NCBI GenBank assembly: GCA_947258515.1
Contig: CAMYIO010000026.1
Location: forward strand, 1 to 36,739
Source: an uncultured Ectothiorhodospiraceae bacterium
GTDB taxonomy: Bacteria > Pseudomonadota > Gammaproteobacteria > UBA9214
Reading direction: 5' to 3'
Length of the DNA: 36,739 bases
Positions 16,347-24,410 of the stretch are shown here, one piece after another. Position numbers and translations under genes: made by a program. The notes under the pieces are model-generated. The model did not search any database. It saw nothing but the letters and a program-made list of their open reading frames with translations, and was not told where the DNA came from. Positions within the stretch are counted from its first letter, which is position 1; every line of letters starts with the position of its first letter.

Positions 16347-19300
16347 ATGTCACGCACGGCCCAGGCAGACGAGCGAACCTGCAGTGCCAGTTCACTACTG
16401 GAACCCGGGTTTCCTGCTGCCCGTGAACAGCTGGTCTGGACGGGACTGAGTGGTGACAGCCTGCCACTGGCGGTGGCCGCTGCGGCACTGCAACACGACA
16501 GCCTGCTGGTCGTGATTACCCCCGATATGCAGTCCGCCGATTTGCTGCAGGACCAGGTGGCCTTCTTCTCGGGACAACAGGCACTGCCTGTGACGACGTT
16601 TCCCGACTGGGAAACCCTGCCCTACGACAGTTTCTCACCGCACCCGGATATCGTTTCCGAACGCCTGGCCACACTGTACGCATTGCATGAACAGCGTCGC
16701 GGCCTGCTGATTGTTTCAGCGCCGACGCTGCTGCAGCGACTGCCGGCGCGCGATTATATCTATCAGAACAGCCTGATTCTGAAGACCGGTGAGAAATTGA
16801 ACCTGGACGAAATGCGCACACGTCTGGAGAGTGCCGGTTACCGCTGTGTCTCACAGGTGATGGAACACGGTGAATTCGCCGTGCGTGGTTCATTGCTTGA
16901 CCTGTATCCGATGGGCAATCCCCTGCCCTTCAGGATCGACCTGTTCGATGATGAAATCGAGTCGATCAAGACGTTCGACACCGAAACACAACGTTCGCTG
17001 GAGACCCTGAACTCGATTCGCATGCTGCCGGCACGCGAGTTCCCGCTGCACGAGGCGGCGATTCGTATGTTTCGCCAGCGTTTCCGTGCAAGGTTTGAAG
17101 GCGACCCGCAGAACTGTTCAATCTATCGGGACGTCAGCAACGGCATTGCGCCCCCCGGCATCGAGTACTATCTGCCGCTGTTCAGCGAGCAGACCTGCAC
17201 GCTGTTTGACTACCTGCCGGCAGATGCCTGCATGCTGCAGCTGGATTCAACCGCGTCCGCCTGTGAGGACTTCCAGGAGCAGTTGCAGGAACGCTATGAA
17301 GCGCGACGACACAATGTTGAACGGCCGGTCTTGCCGCCGGAACTGTTGTTTATCGAGCAGCCTGAACTGCAGCAGCGCCTGTCTGAATATGCACGCATCG
17401 ATGTCGATCTTTTCAGGGGCACGAAAGCCGCACACAGGAAAATTGACTATGGTGTGCGTCTGCCCGCTGACGTCAGGTTAAGGCCGCATGCTGATCGGCC
17501 GGCGGCTTCGCTGCAGGCGTTTATTGCCGGTTTTAACGGTCGCATTCTCATTACTGCAGAATCGACCGGTCGCCGTGAAAGCCTGCTCGACCAGTTGCGT
17601 GCCTTTGATATTCGTCTGTCCCCCGTCAATGGCTGGGATGATTTCCTGGCCTCGAAAGACGGCATCTGCGTGACGGTGGCCCCGCTTGAGCAGGGTCTGG
17701 TTCTGGAAGCGGCCCGGCTGGCCGTCATTACCGAAACCGCGCTGTTCGGCGATCATGCGCGACAGACACGCCGCCGCAAGCCCGCACGTGACCCGGCGAG
17801 CATCGTCAGGAATCTGAACAATCTGGAGATCAATGCCCCCGTTGTTCATGAGGAACACGGTGTCGGTCGCTACCGGGGACTGGAAACCCTCAGGGTCGGT
17901 GACATCGAGACCGAGTACCTGGCCATTGAATATGCCGGTAATGACAAGCTCTATGTACCCGTGGCCTCGCTGGCGCTGGTGAGCCGCTATACCGGCGCCA
18001 CGCCCGAGCATGCGCCGCTGCACAAGCTTGGCAGTGAGCAATGGGATCGGGCCCGGCGCAAGGCGAGCAAGCGGATACATGATATTGCCGTGGAATTGCT
18101 CGACATCTATGCGCGTCGCGCGGCACGCAAGGGGCATGCCTACGCGGGGCCGGGTGCCGAGTATGCAACCTTTGCGGCGGACTTCCCGTTCGAGGAAACA
18201 CCGGACCAGGAAGATACGATCAACGTGGTACTGGCTGACATGCAGTCCGGCATGCCCATGGACCGGCTGGTGTGCGGCGATGTCGGTTTTGGCAAGACCG
18301 AGGTGGCCATGCGCGCAGCGTTCATGGCGGTACAGGACGGTCAGCAGGTTGCCCTGCTGGTGCCAACGACCTTGCTGGCACAACAGCATTACCAGAACTT
18401 TTGTGACCGTTTTTCCGAGTGGCCGATACGCATCGAGGTGCTGTCGCGTTTTCGCTCCGGTAAACAGCAGGACGAGATCCTCGCCGGGCTGAAATCAGGC
18501 GCGATCGATATCGTGGTCGGGACGCACAAGCTGCTGCAGCCGGCGATAAAGTTCAAGCGCCTCGGCCTGTTGATTATTGACGAAGAGCACCGCTTCGGAG
18601 TGCGGCAGAAAGAGGCCGTCAAGCGTCTGCGTGCCGAAATCGATATCCTGACCCTGACCGCAACGCCGATTCCGCGCACGCTCAACATGTCACTGTCGGG
18701 TATGCGCGACCTGTCTATCATCGGTACACCGCCACCGGGCCGTCTTGCCATCAAGACGTTCGTTTGCGAGTGGGACAGGGAAACGATACGCGAGGCATGC
18801 CTGCGCGAAATCAAGCGTGGCGGACAGGTTTACTTCCTGCATAACGATGTCGCCTCGATCGAGCGCATGGCAAAGGAACTGGCTGACATCGTTCCAGAGG
18901 CGCATATCGAGGTGGCCCACGGCCAGATGCGCGAGCGCGATCTTGAGAAGGTGATGCTGGATTTCTACCATCGACGCTTCAATCTGCTGTTGTGCAGCAC
19001 CATTGTCGAAAGCGGCATTGACGTACCCACTGCGAACACCATCATTATGAACCGCGCCGACAAACTCGGTCTTGCACAGTTGCACCAGTTACGCGGACGT
19101 GTCGGGCGCTCGCATCACCGCGCCTATGCCTACCTGTTGATCCCCTCGCGTCGCACCCTGACGGCGGATGCAGAGAAGCGCCTCGCGGCGATTGAATCCA
19201 TGGAAGAGCTGGGCGCCGGTTTCACCCTTGCAACCCATGACCTGGAGATACGTGGTGCCGGCGAACTGCTGGGGGACGACCAGAGCGGGCAAATCCATGA

Positions 19301-19838
19301 GATCGGATTCTCGCTGTATACCGATTTGCTGGAACGCGCGGTCAAGGCGCTCAAGGAGGGTCGTACCCCCGAGCTGGACCGGCCCTTGCACCAGGGCGCG
19401 GAAATCGACCTGTCGGTGCCGGCATTGATCCCGGATGACTATGTTCATGATGTGCATACCCGCCTGGTACTCTACAAGCGGATAGCCGGCATGGAGTCGG
19501 ATGAGCAACTGCGCGACCTGCAGATCGAGATGATCGACCGTTTCGGCCTGTTGCCGGAGCCTGTCAAGAACCTGTTCAGGATCGCATCGCTGAAACTGCT
19601 TGCCACCCCCATGGGCTTAAGGAAAATCGAGATTGGCAGCGAAGAAGGCCGTATACTGTTCGACGCTGAACCGGCCATCGATACCGACAGGCTGATTGAG
19701 TTGATCCAGTCACAACCACAACGGTACCGGCTGGAAGGTGGCACCAAACTGCGCCTCTATGGTGATTTCCACGACGAGGAAGACCGCTTTGCCGGGGTTG
19801 CCGAACTACTGAAGACACTTGCACGAAAAACACACTGA
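16347..19838 (+). CDS. mfd: Transcription-repair coupling factor Mfd
   Basis: This 1163-residue ATP-dependent translocase releases RNA polymerase stalled at DNA lesions and recruits UvrA, coupling transcription to nucleotide excision repair. The N-terminal UvrB-like module has 'DWETLPYDSFSPHPD'. The RNA-polymerase-interacting CarD-like domain is around residues 490-555 ('VVHEEHGVGRYRGLE...DKLYVPV'). The helicase core has Walker A 'GDVGFGKTEVAMRA' near 642, the Walker B DEEHRFGV near 744, 'LTATPIPRTLNMS', 'GQMRERDLEKVM' and 'QLRGRVGRS'. The C-terminal Mfd domain occupies the last 150 residues. The length is normal. The Shine-Dalgarno sequence is weak. It ends 10 bases before csiV, so the pair is likely co-transcribed, in the arrangement seen in Pseudomonas. 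Confidence 0.97.
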   Translation: MSRTAQADERTCSASSLLEPGFPAAREQLVWTGLSGDSLPLAVAAAALQHDSLLVVITPDMQSADLLQDQVAFFSGQQALPVTTFPDWETLPYDSFSPHPDIVSERLATLYALHEQRRGLLIVSAPTLLQRLPARDYIYQNSLILKTGEKLNLDEMRTRLESAGYRCVSQVMEHGEFAVRGSLLDLYPMGNPLPFRIDLFDDEIESIKTFDTETQRSLETLNSIRMLPAREFPLHEAAIRMFRQRFRARFEGDPQNCSIYRDVSNGIAPPGIEYYLPLFSEQTCTLFDYLPADACMLQLDSTASACEDFQEQLQERYEARRHNVERPVLPPELLFIEQPELQQRLSEYARIDVDLFRGTKAAHRKIDYGVRLPADVRLRPHADRPAASLQAFIAGFNGRILITAESTGRRESLLDQLRAFDIRLSPVNGWDDFLASKDGICVTVAPLEQGLVLEAARLAVITETALFGDHARQTRRRKPARDPASIVRNLNNLEINAPVVHEEHGVGRYRGLETLRVGDIETEYLAIEYAGNDKLYVPVASLALVSRYTGATPEHAPLHKLGSEQWDRARRKASKRIHDIAVELLDIYARRAARKGHAYAGPGAEYATFAADFPFEETPDQEDTINVVLADMQSGMPMDRLVCGDVGFGKTEVAMRAAFMAVQDGQQVALLVPTTLLAQQHYQNFCDRFSEWPIRIEVLSRFRSGKQQDEILAGLKSGAIDIVVGTHKLLQPAIKFKRLGLLIIDEEHRFGVRQKEAVKRLRAEIDILTLTATPIPRTLNMSLSGMRDLSIIGTPPPGRLAIKTFVCEWDRETIREACLREIKRGGQVYFLHNDVASIERMAKELADIVPEAHIEVAHGQMRERDLEKVMLDFYHRRFNLLLCSTIVESGIDVPTANTIIMNRADKLGLAQLHQLRGRVGRSHHRAYAYLLIPSRRTLTADAEKRLAAIESMEELGAGFTLATHDLEIRGAGELLGDDQSGQIHEIGFSLYTDLLERAVKALKEGRTPELDRPLHQGAEIDLSVPALIPDDYVHDVHTRLVLYKRIAGMESDEQLRDLQIEMIDRFGLLPEPVKNLFRIASLKLLATPMGLRKIEIGSEEGRILFDAEPAIDTDRLIELIQSQPQRYRLEGGTKLRLYGDFHDEEDRFAGVAELLKTLARKTH

Positions 19839-19848
19839 CCGACAGACC

Positions 19849-20559
19849 ATGCGCATGAATACCCTACAATCCCTCGCCTCCCTTACCCGCAAAGCCAGCC
19901 AGCCTGTGATGGCTTGTATTACCCTTGTCCTTACCCTTGCCGGCAGCTCGATGGCCCTTGCTGAGGTGCCCATCTATGATGTCGAGGTTATTGTTTTCAG
20001 TAACCAGAACTCGGGTGATGACGGTGAACGCTGGCCAGTGAGCGTCCGCGATGATATCGGTGCACGGGGTTTTGCGGCTCAGGGTCAGATCAGCGAACGA
20101 CCCGCATCCAGCTACCAGCTGGGTGGCATCGCCTACGAACTGACCCAGTCCCGTGGCTATACGGTGTTGCTGCACACAGCCTGGCGACAGCCTGCCTATG
20201 GCAGCGGCAACGCGATCGGTTATGCCGTTGACATCGATGTCCAGAATGGCACCCGGCAGCTTGCCGGCCGTATAAACCTGGTCCGGGAACGCCACCTGCA
20301 CCTGGACGTGGACCTGTTGCTGTCATCCGCCGATTCACCGGTGTATGAACTCAGTGAACGGCGCCGTATCAAGAAGAGCGGTAGAGTACATTATTTTGAT
20401 CACCCGCGATTCGGCATGATTGCCATCCTGACACGCTACCAGTCACCGCAAATGCAGCAGCAGTTACTCGAAGAGGAAGAGAGGGAGGCCGCAGACGCTG
20501 CTGAGGAAGTCGTCGCGGATGAAGAACCGCTGCCGGCAGACGATCAGCTGACGCGTTAG
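19849..20559 (+). CDS. csiV: CsiV-family exported protein
   Basis: This 236-residue protein has a signal peptide ('VMACITLVLTLAGSSMALA') after a basic n-region. CsiV of Vibrio binds peptidoglycan and supports cell-shape integrity through interaction with penicillin-binding protein activation. The mature part has the family's start 'VPIYDVEVIVFSNQN', a central 'YQLGGIAYELTQSRGYTVLLHTAWRQP' and 'VHYFDHPRFGMIAILTRYQ'. A low-complexity acidic tail rich in Glu and Ala ends the protein. The frame runs back to 19819, but ATG at 19849 avoids a 20-base overlap with mfd; ATG at 19855 is also possible. The family call rests on motif recall and position after mfd. Confidence 0.8.
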   Translation: MRMNTLQSLASLTRKASQPVMACITLVLTLAGSSMALAEVPIYDVEVIVFSNQNSGDDGERWPVSVRDDIGARGFAAQGQISERPASSYQLGGIAYELTQSRGYTVLLHTAWRQPAYGSGNAIGYAVDIDVQNGTRQLAGRINLVRERHLHLDVDLLLSSADSPVYELSERRRIKKSGRVHYFDHPRFGMIAILTRYQSPQMQQQLLEEEEREAADAAEEVVADEEPLPADDQLTR

Positions 20560-21299
20560 CGGCGGGCCTGGAGCAGCTGCTGCAGTATCAGCTTGACGCC
20601 GCGCAAACCGCTCTCCAGCCAGCGCTTTATCGCGTCCATCTCGATAGGACCTGTCCCCCGGCCGGCGGCATCATTGGCGGATACGGCGACCGCCGCATAA
20701 CACAGTCCCAGTTCACGGGCCAGCGAGGCCTCGGGCATGCCGGTCATGCCAACAATGTCACAACCGTCTTTTTCCATGCGATTGATTTCCGCGGCCGTTT
20801 CCAGCCGCGGTCCCTGGGTTGCCCCGTAGGTGGCGCCCGGAACGATCTCAATGGCTGCTGCCGCGGCCGCTGCGAGCAACGCCTGGCGTAATTCGGCACA
20901 GTATGGTTCGGTGAAGTCGATGTGGGTCACTTCCGCCAGGTCCTGTTCATAGAGGGTGTGTTCCCTGCCCCAGGTGTAGTCAATGATCTGGTCCGGGACG
21001 ATGATGGTGCCCGCCCTGATGGACGCGCGGATACCGCCAACGGCGCACACTGAAATGACAGTGTCGACGCCCATGTGTTTCAGTGCCCAGAGATTTGCCC
21101 GATAGTTGACCCGGTGTGGCGGGAGGGTGTGCGCCGTGCCGTGCCGGGCAAGAAACACGACGCTTTCTCCGTGCATCGAACCAATGGTGAGCGCATCGGA
21201 CGGCTCGCCGTACGGGGTCGACACGGTTTCCGTGCGGCTATTTTCGAGGGCGTCCAGCTGGTACAGGCCGCTACCGCCGATAATCGCGATGCCGGTCAC
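20556..21299 (-). CDS. S-methyl-5'-thioinosine phosphorylase
   Basis: This 247-residue enzyme of the MTA/PNP phosphorylase family is expected to cleave methylthioinosine with phosphate to hypoxanthine and methylthioribose-1-phosphate. Motifs are 'IAIIGGSGLYQL' (phosphate-binding Ser), 'FLARHGTAHTLPPHRVNYRANLWAL', 'GATYGATQGPRLETAAEI' and 'DIVGMTGMPEASLARELGLCYA'. The last segment has Asp-free purine contacts as in the Pseudomonas MTIP group; the position near nagZ and next to hpt, whose substrate it produces, supports MTIP over MTA phosphorylase. Its GTG start overlaps the hpt stop by four bases. Its stop codon overlaps that of csiV, which runs the other way. Confidence 0.87.
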   Translation of the reverse strand: MTGIAIIGGSGLYQLDALENSRTETVSTPYGEPSDALTIGSMHGESVVFLARHGTAHTLPPHRVNYRANLWALKHMGVDTVISVCAVGGIRASIRAGTIIVPDQIIDYTWGREHTLYEQDLAEVTHIDFTEPYCAELRQALLAAAAAAAIEIVPGATYGATQGPRLETAAEINRMEKDGCDIVGMTGMPEASLARELGLCYAAVAVSANDAAGRGTGPIEMDAIKRWLESGLRGVKLILQQLLQARR

Positions 21300-21859
21300 T
21301 GGCTGCTCTCTTCCCCGAGCGCATAGACGCCATTCATGTTACGCAAGTAGCCCTTGTAATCCATGCCAAAGCCGAAGACATAACGGTCTTCGACCTGCAG
21401 ACCGACAAAATCCGCGCTAACGCCAGCGGCGCAGCGCTGATGCTGCTTTTGAACCAGCACGGCACTGTAGACCTGTGCGGCGCCCGAGCTCTCGCAGAAA
21501 TCTACGATGTCCGCCAGTGTCAGGCCTTCATCGAGGATATCGTCAACAATCAGTACCGTGCGGTCCTGCAACTCGATCGAGGGTTCACACAGCCAGTGCA
21601 TATCGGCACCGCTGGTTTTGCCGCGGTAACGGGTGGCGTGCAGATAGCCGGTCTCCAGCGGGAACCCCAGGCGTGTCAGTAGCTGTCCCGTCGGGATGAT
21701 GCCGCCGTTGAGTACGCACAGCACGACCGGCAGGGTCTCGCCGAGGATCTCTGTGATGGCCGCGGCCATTTGATCGAGTGCCTCATGTACCGCGCCGGCA
21801 TCATGCAGGCACTCGGCATCGTCCTCTATGGCTTTGATTTCAGTGTGTGTCAGGGTCAC
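21296..21859 (-). CDS. hpt: Hypoxanthine-guanine phosphoribosyltransferase
   Basis: This 187-residue purine-salvage enzyme joins hypoxanthine or guanine to PRPP. The PRPP-binding motif is 'VLIVDDILDEGLTL', preceded by 'VVLCVLNGGIIPTGQLL' (the PPi loop) and followed by 'DFVGLQVEDRYVFGFGMDYKGYLRNM', which contacts the base. It would consume hypoxanthine made by the phosphorylase encoded just downstream; the two overlap by four bases. The start is GTG, since the next Met lies about 30 residues in. A TATAAT-type promoter lies between it and nagZ, so hpt-mtiP can be expressed separately from nagZ. Confidence 0.93.
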   Translation of the reverse strand: MTLTHTEIKAIEDDAECLHDAGAVHEALDQMAAAITEILGETLPVVLCVLNGGIIPTGQLLTRLGFPLETGYLHATRYRGKTSGADMHWLCEPSIELQDRTVLIVDDILDEGLTLADIVDFCESSGAAQVYSAVLVQKQHQRCAAGVSADFVGLQVEDRYVFGFGMDYKGYLRNMNGVYALGEESSQ

Positions 21860-21886
21860 CCTTTGAGTTCCGCCATCAGGTTTAAA

Positions 21887-21922
21887 TAATATTATTATAA
21901 ATAGCCTGTAATTAGCTGTTTA
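21887..21922 (-). promoter_or_regulatory. Promoter for hpt-mtiP
   Basis: On the minus strand a perfect -10 TATAAT occupies 21899-21894. TAAACA lies 17 bases upstream at 21922-21917, matching TTGACA at four of six positions. The start would be near 21887, about 28 bases before the hpt GTG. The segment is strongly AT-rich compared with its neighbours. Confidence 0.55.
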
Positions 21923-21924
21923 TA

Positions 21925-22977
21925 TTAATAATCAATGTCAAGATCAAGCTCTGGTGTTTCCTCGTAACCCTTGACGGCGGCAACCGCCTGCGCCCAGCGG
22001 GGATCGTGATGCAGCATGTTCAGATTGAGCGGCTTGCGCCCGTGCATGCGCATCATGCGGGTGTGCGCGATGGGATTCTGGTAATCACCGAGTGTCTCCG
22101 CAACACAGCCCGCCTGTTCACGATTATTGCACACCAGCACCATGTCGCAGCCGGCCTCCAGTGCGGCCTGCGCGCGCGCGCTATGATCGCCGATACAGGC
22201 GGCGCCCTCCATGCTCAGGTCATCGCTGAAGACCAGGCCGTTAAAGCCGAGTTGCTCACGCAATATGGTCTTGATCCAGTAACGTGAAAAGCTTGCCGGT
22301 TGTTTATCAACGGCAGAATACACCACATGCGCCATCATGATGGCCGCCAGGCCGGCATCGATCATGCGCCTGAAGGGCACCATGTCCCACAGGGCCATAT
22401 CTTCAAAGCGGCGCTCATCAATCGGCAAGGCAACGTGCGAATCTGCAGCGACGGCACCATGGCCCGGAAAGTGTTTGCCGGTGGCGGCCATGCCGGCATC
22501 GTGCATTCCCGCTTGATAGGCCAGCGCCAGTTCCGCAACGACTTCGGGACGTTTATGCAGGGCGCGGTTACCGATGATGGAAGAGACACCGAACTCAAGA
22601 TCAAGCACCGGAGCAAAACTGAGATCGATACCGACGGCACGCAGCTCGGATGCCATCAGCCAGCCGCTGACACGGGCAAGATGCCGGGCACGGCCCGTAT
22701 CCGTGTCATGTATTTTGCCGAGACAGGCCAGTGGAGGAAGATGGGTAAACTCATCCCTGAAGCGCTGTACCCGTCCACCCTCCTGGTCGACTGCAACCAG
22801 CAGGTGTGGGTCACGCAGGCGGTGCAGTTCATCTACGAGAGCGCCGAGCTGCCCGATCGATGCGTAATTGCGGCTAAACAGGATGACGCCCCCGACGGCC
22901 GGGTGCCGCAGCAAGGCCCGGTCCTCGTCGGTGAGTTCCAGGCCATCGATATCCGCCATCAGGGGTCCAAGTGTCAT
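21925..22977 (-). CDS. nagZ: Beta-N-acetylhexosaminidase NagZ
   Basis: This 350-residue cytoplasmic family 3 glycoside hydrolase removes N-acetylglucosamine from anhydromuropeptides in peptidoglycan recycling. NagZ signatures are all present: 'VAVDQEGGRVQRF', 'SFAPVLDLEFG', 'IGNRALHKRPEVV', 'ATGKHFPGHGAVAADSHVALP' with the catalytic His of the mobile loop, and 'VFSDDLSMEGA' holding the nucleophile Asp. The length is normal. The Shine-Dalgarno sequence is weak. It is the first gene of a leftward group with hpt and the methylthioinosine phosphorylase, matching the Pseudomonas neighbourhood. The region upstream is the long non-coding stretch shared with the signalling operon. Confidence 0.95.
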   Translation of the reverse strand: MTLGPLMADIDGLELTDEDRALLRHPAVGGVILFSRNYASIGQLGALVDELHRLRDPHLLVAVDQEGGRVQRFRDEFTHLPPLACLGKIHDTDTGRARHLARVSGWLMASELRAVGIDLSFAPVLDLEFGVSSIIGNRALHKRPEVVAELALAYQAGMHDAGMAATGKHFPGHGAVAADSHVALPIDERRFEDMALWDMVPFRRMIDAGLAAIMMAHVVYSAVDKQPASFSRYWIKTILREQLGFNGLVFSDDLSMEGAACIGDHSARAQAALEAGCDMVLVCNNREQAGCVAETLGDYQNPIAHTRMMRMHGRKPLNLNMLHHDPRWAQAVAAVKGYEETPELDLDIDY

Positions 22978-23059
22978 GCTGTTATGTTGCCCTTACTTAA
23001 TGAGTAAAAAGGTTGATATATATGATGTAGCCAATTGAATAATAGAAAATATCAAGTCC

Positions 23060-23330
23060 CATGTAGTCCGCTATCGCGTGCCCGGGTTTCGCCTCGAATA
23101 TATCCAGAGGGGCATCCAGCAGGCAAGCCTGAGCGGGGCGAAAGTCCGTACATCCCGATGCGGCGACCACGCCTGGTGCCAGGATGCCGGATCGGGATTA
23201 TACCTGCGTATCCGCAAGGGTGATGCAAAGGTCGGGGTGAGCCGGCACCCTCAGCATGGCAAAACCCGAGTCATCACCCCTGGCGACTACCCTACCCGCA
23301 AACATCGACCCCCTTCCGGTGGAAGGCAGC
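23060..23330. other. GC-rich, hairpin-dense non-coding region of unknown function
   Basis: The 451 bases between nagZ and the MBL-fold gene contain no convincing gene. Three foldable elements stand out. First, ATCCCGATGCGGC (23152-23164) pairs with GCCGGATCGGGAT (23186-23198) with one mismatch, with CCTGG-TG-CCAGG inside. Second, GGGTGATG (23219-23226) pairs with CATCACCC further on, enclosing TCGGG/CCCGA and GGGTG-AGCCGG-CACCC. Third, CCTTCC-GGT-GGAAGG lies at 23312-23326. Its flanks are AT-rich. It does not match any riboswitch consensus I know. It may be a structured RNA, a leader, a regulator-binding region or the remains of a mobile repeat. The strand is undecided. Confidence 0.4.
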
Positions 23331-23373
23331 TTTCACATGGAAAATGAAGTCAACCCTGTTACTGTATAAACCA

Positions 23374-23421
23374 TCTACAATCATAACAATGACTTTTATA
23401 TTCAATCAGTAAGGGGGGGGG
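23374..23421 (+). promoter_or_regulatory. Putative promoter and nine-G Shine-Dalgarno tract of the signalling operon
   Basis: TCTACA (23374-23379) and TATATT (23397-23402) are spaced by 17 bases and match the sigma-70 boxes at four and five of six positions, with a start near 23409. A run of nine G residues at 23413-23421 follows AA and ends seven bases before the ATG, serving as the ribosome binding site. If the promoter is right the leader is about 20 bases and the structured region upstream is not part of this transcript. The promoter call is weak; the G tract is certain. Confidence 0.4.
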
Positions 23422-23428
23422 ATTGATA

Positions 23429-24322
23429 ATGAAAATAACATTTTACGGTGTGCGCGGTTCAATCCCTTCCCCGGGATATGATACTTACCGCTACGGTGGC
23501 AATACTTCCTGTGTACACATTGAAACAGCCAGCGGTCAGGACCTGGTACTGGATTGCGGAACGGGCATCAGGAATCTGGGCAAGCGACTGATAGAGAAAA
23601 ACAACACAATCAACATCCTGTTGTCCCATGGACACTGGGACCACATCCAGGGCTATCCGTTCTTTATGCCCATCTACCAGCCGGATAGACAAATCCATGT
23701 TTATACAAGTGCAGCAGAGGGTCACGAGCAAATCTGCGCGCTGTTTGAGCAGATTGACGGTGCCAACTTTCCGGTGAAAGCAACTGAATTGCCATCCCGA
23801 TCAGAATGCATAACAGAAAACTTCGAGGCCGGACTGGCCAGGCAGAACATTTGCGTCAGGCGTATACCAATCAATCACCCGGGTGGCGGTTACGGCTACC
23901 GCATCGAGGATGATGGAGCGTCCTGTGCATTCATTACTGACAATGAACTTGAACCACCGGGGAAGCTGTCTACAACATACGATCAATGGGTAGAGTTCTG
24001 CCGCGGTGCTGATGTCCTGATCCATGACGCCCAGTACCTGGAATCTGACATGCCCCACAAGCACGGCTGGGGACATTCACTGGTATCACAGGTGCGGCAA
24101 CTCGCACTCGATGCCGAGGTTGGGTGTCTGGCCATGTTCCACCATGATCCTGACAGAACGGATACCGAGATTGATTTCATCCAGAAAGACAATGAGCACT
24201 ATTTTTATGGTCAGCGTGCCCCGTCAATCAGTCTCTGCGCTGCCGAGGGTATGCAAATAAAACTCACACCCCAACAGAACAAAAACTCGGTTATTGAAGT
24301 TGGCAAGGTATCATCCGGATGA
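23429..24322 (+). CDS. MBL-fold metallohydrolase
   Basis: This 297-residue cytoplasmic metallo-beta-lactamase-fold hydrolase starts 'MKITFYGVRGSIPSPG', then 'YRYGGNTSCVHIE', the pattern of the PhnP/COG1235-like group. The two-metal site is complete: HGHWDH at residues 67-72, a His in 'PINHPGGGYGYRI', the bridging Asp in 'CAFITDNE' or 'VLIHDAQY', and His in 'AMFHHDPDRTD'. The group contains phosphodiesterases for cyclic nucleotides or related small molecules, but the substrate is unknown. ATG at 23429 was chosen over the in-frame TTG at 23423 because of the G-tract spacing. It is the first gene of a signalling operon, 88 bases before the sensor kinase. Confidence 0.87.
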   Translation: MKITFYGVRGSIPSPGYDTYRYGGNTSCVHIETASGQDLVLDCGTGIRNLGKRLIEKNNTINILLSHGHWDHIQGYPFFMPIYQPDRQIHVYTSAAEGHEQICALFEQIDGANFPVKATELPSRSECITENFEAGLARQNICVRRIPINHPGGGYGYRIEDDGASCAFITDNELEPPGKLSTTYDQWVEFCRGADVLIHDAQYLESDMPHKHGWGHSLVSQVRQLALDAEVGCLAMFHHDPDRTDTEIDFIQKDNEHYFYGQRAPSISLCAAEGMQIKLTPQQNKNSVIEVGKVSSG

Positions 24323-24410
24323 TGTGTTCATCTGTAAATCGCCTGCTCTTCACCGGTTGCTCCTGTGTATGTGTGGTCAGACTCCCTGAAGCAGCGGCAG
24401 TGATCATCGC

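Noticed and set aside
17478-18389. A 303-codon minus-strand open frame inside mfd
   Set aside because: It is antisense to conserved Mfd domains, has His/Gln-rich composition typical of shadow frames and no ribosome binding site worth noting.
23135-23200. An RNase P RNA fragment
   Set aside because: 'GCGAAAGTCCG' resembles the conserved GAGGAAAGTCC block, but none of the other universal RNase P segments follow, so it is probably chance.
23200-23330. A c-di-GMP or other known riboswitch
   Set aside because: 'GATGCAAAGG' recalls part of the GEMM motif, but the second conserved arm and tetraloop-receptor sequence are missing.
23078-23347. An 89-codon plus-strand open frame (GTG start) in the nagZ upstream gap
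   Set aside because: Composition is Arg/Gly/Pro-rich, no family is recognisable, other frames are open over the same stretch and the DNA is dominated by inverted repeats; a non-coding reading fits better.
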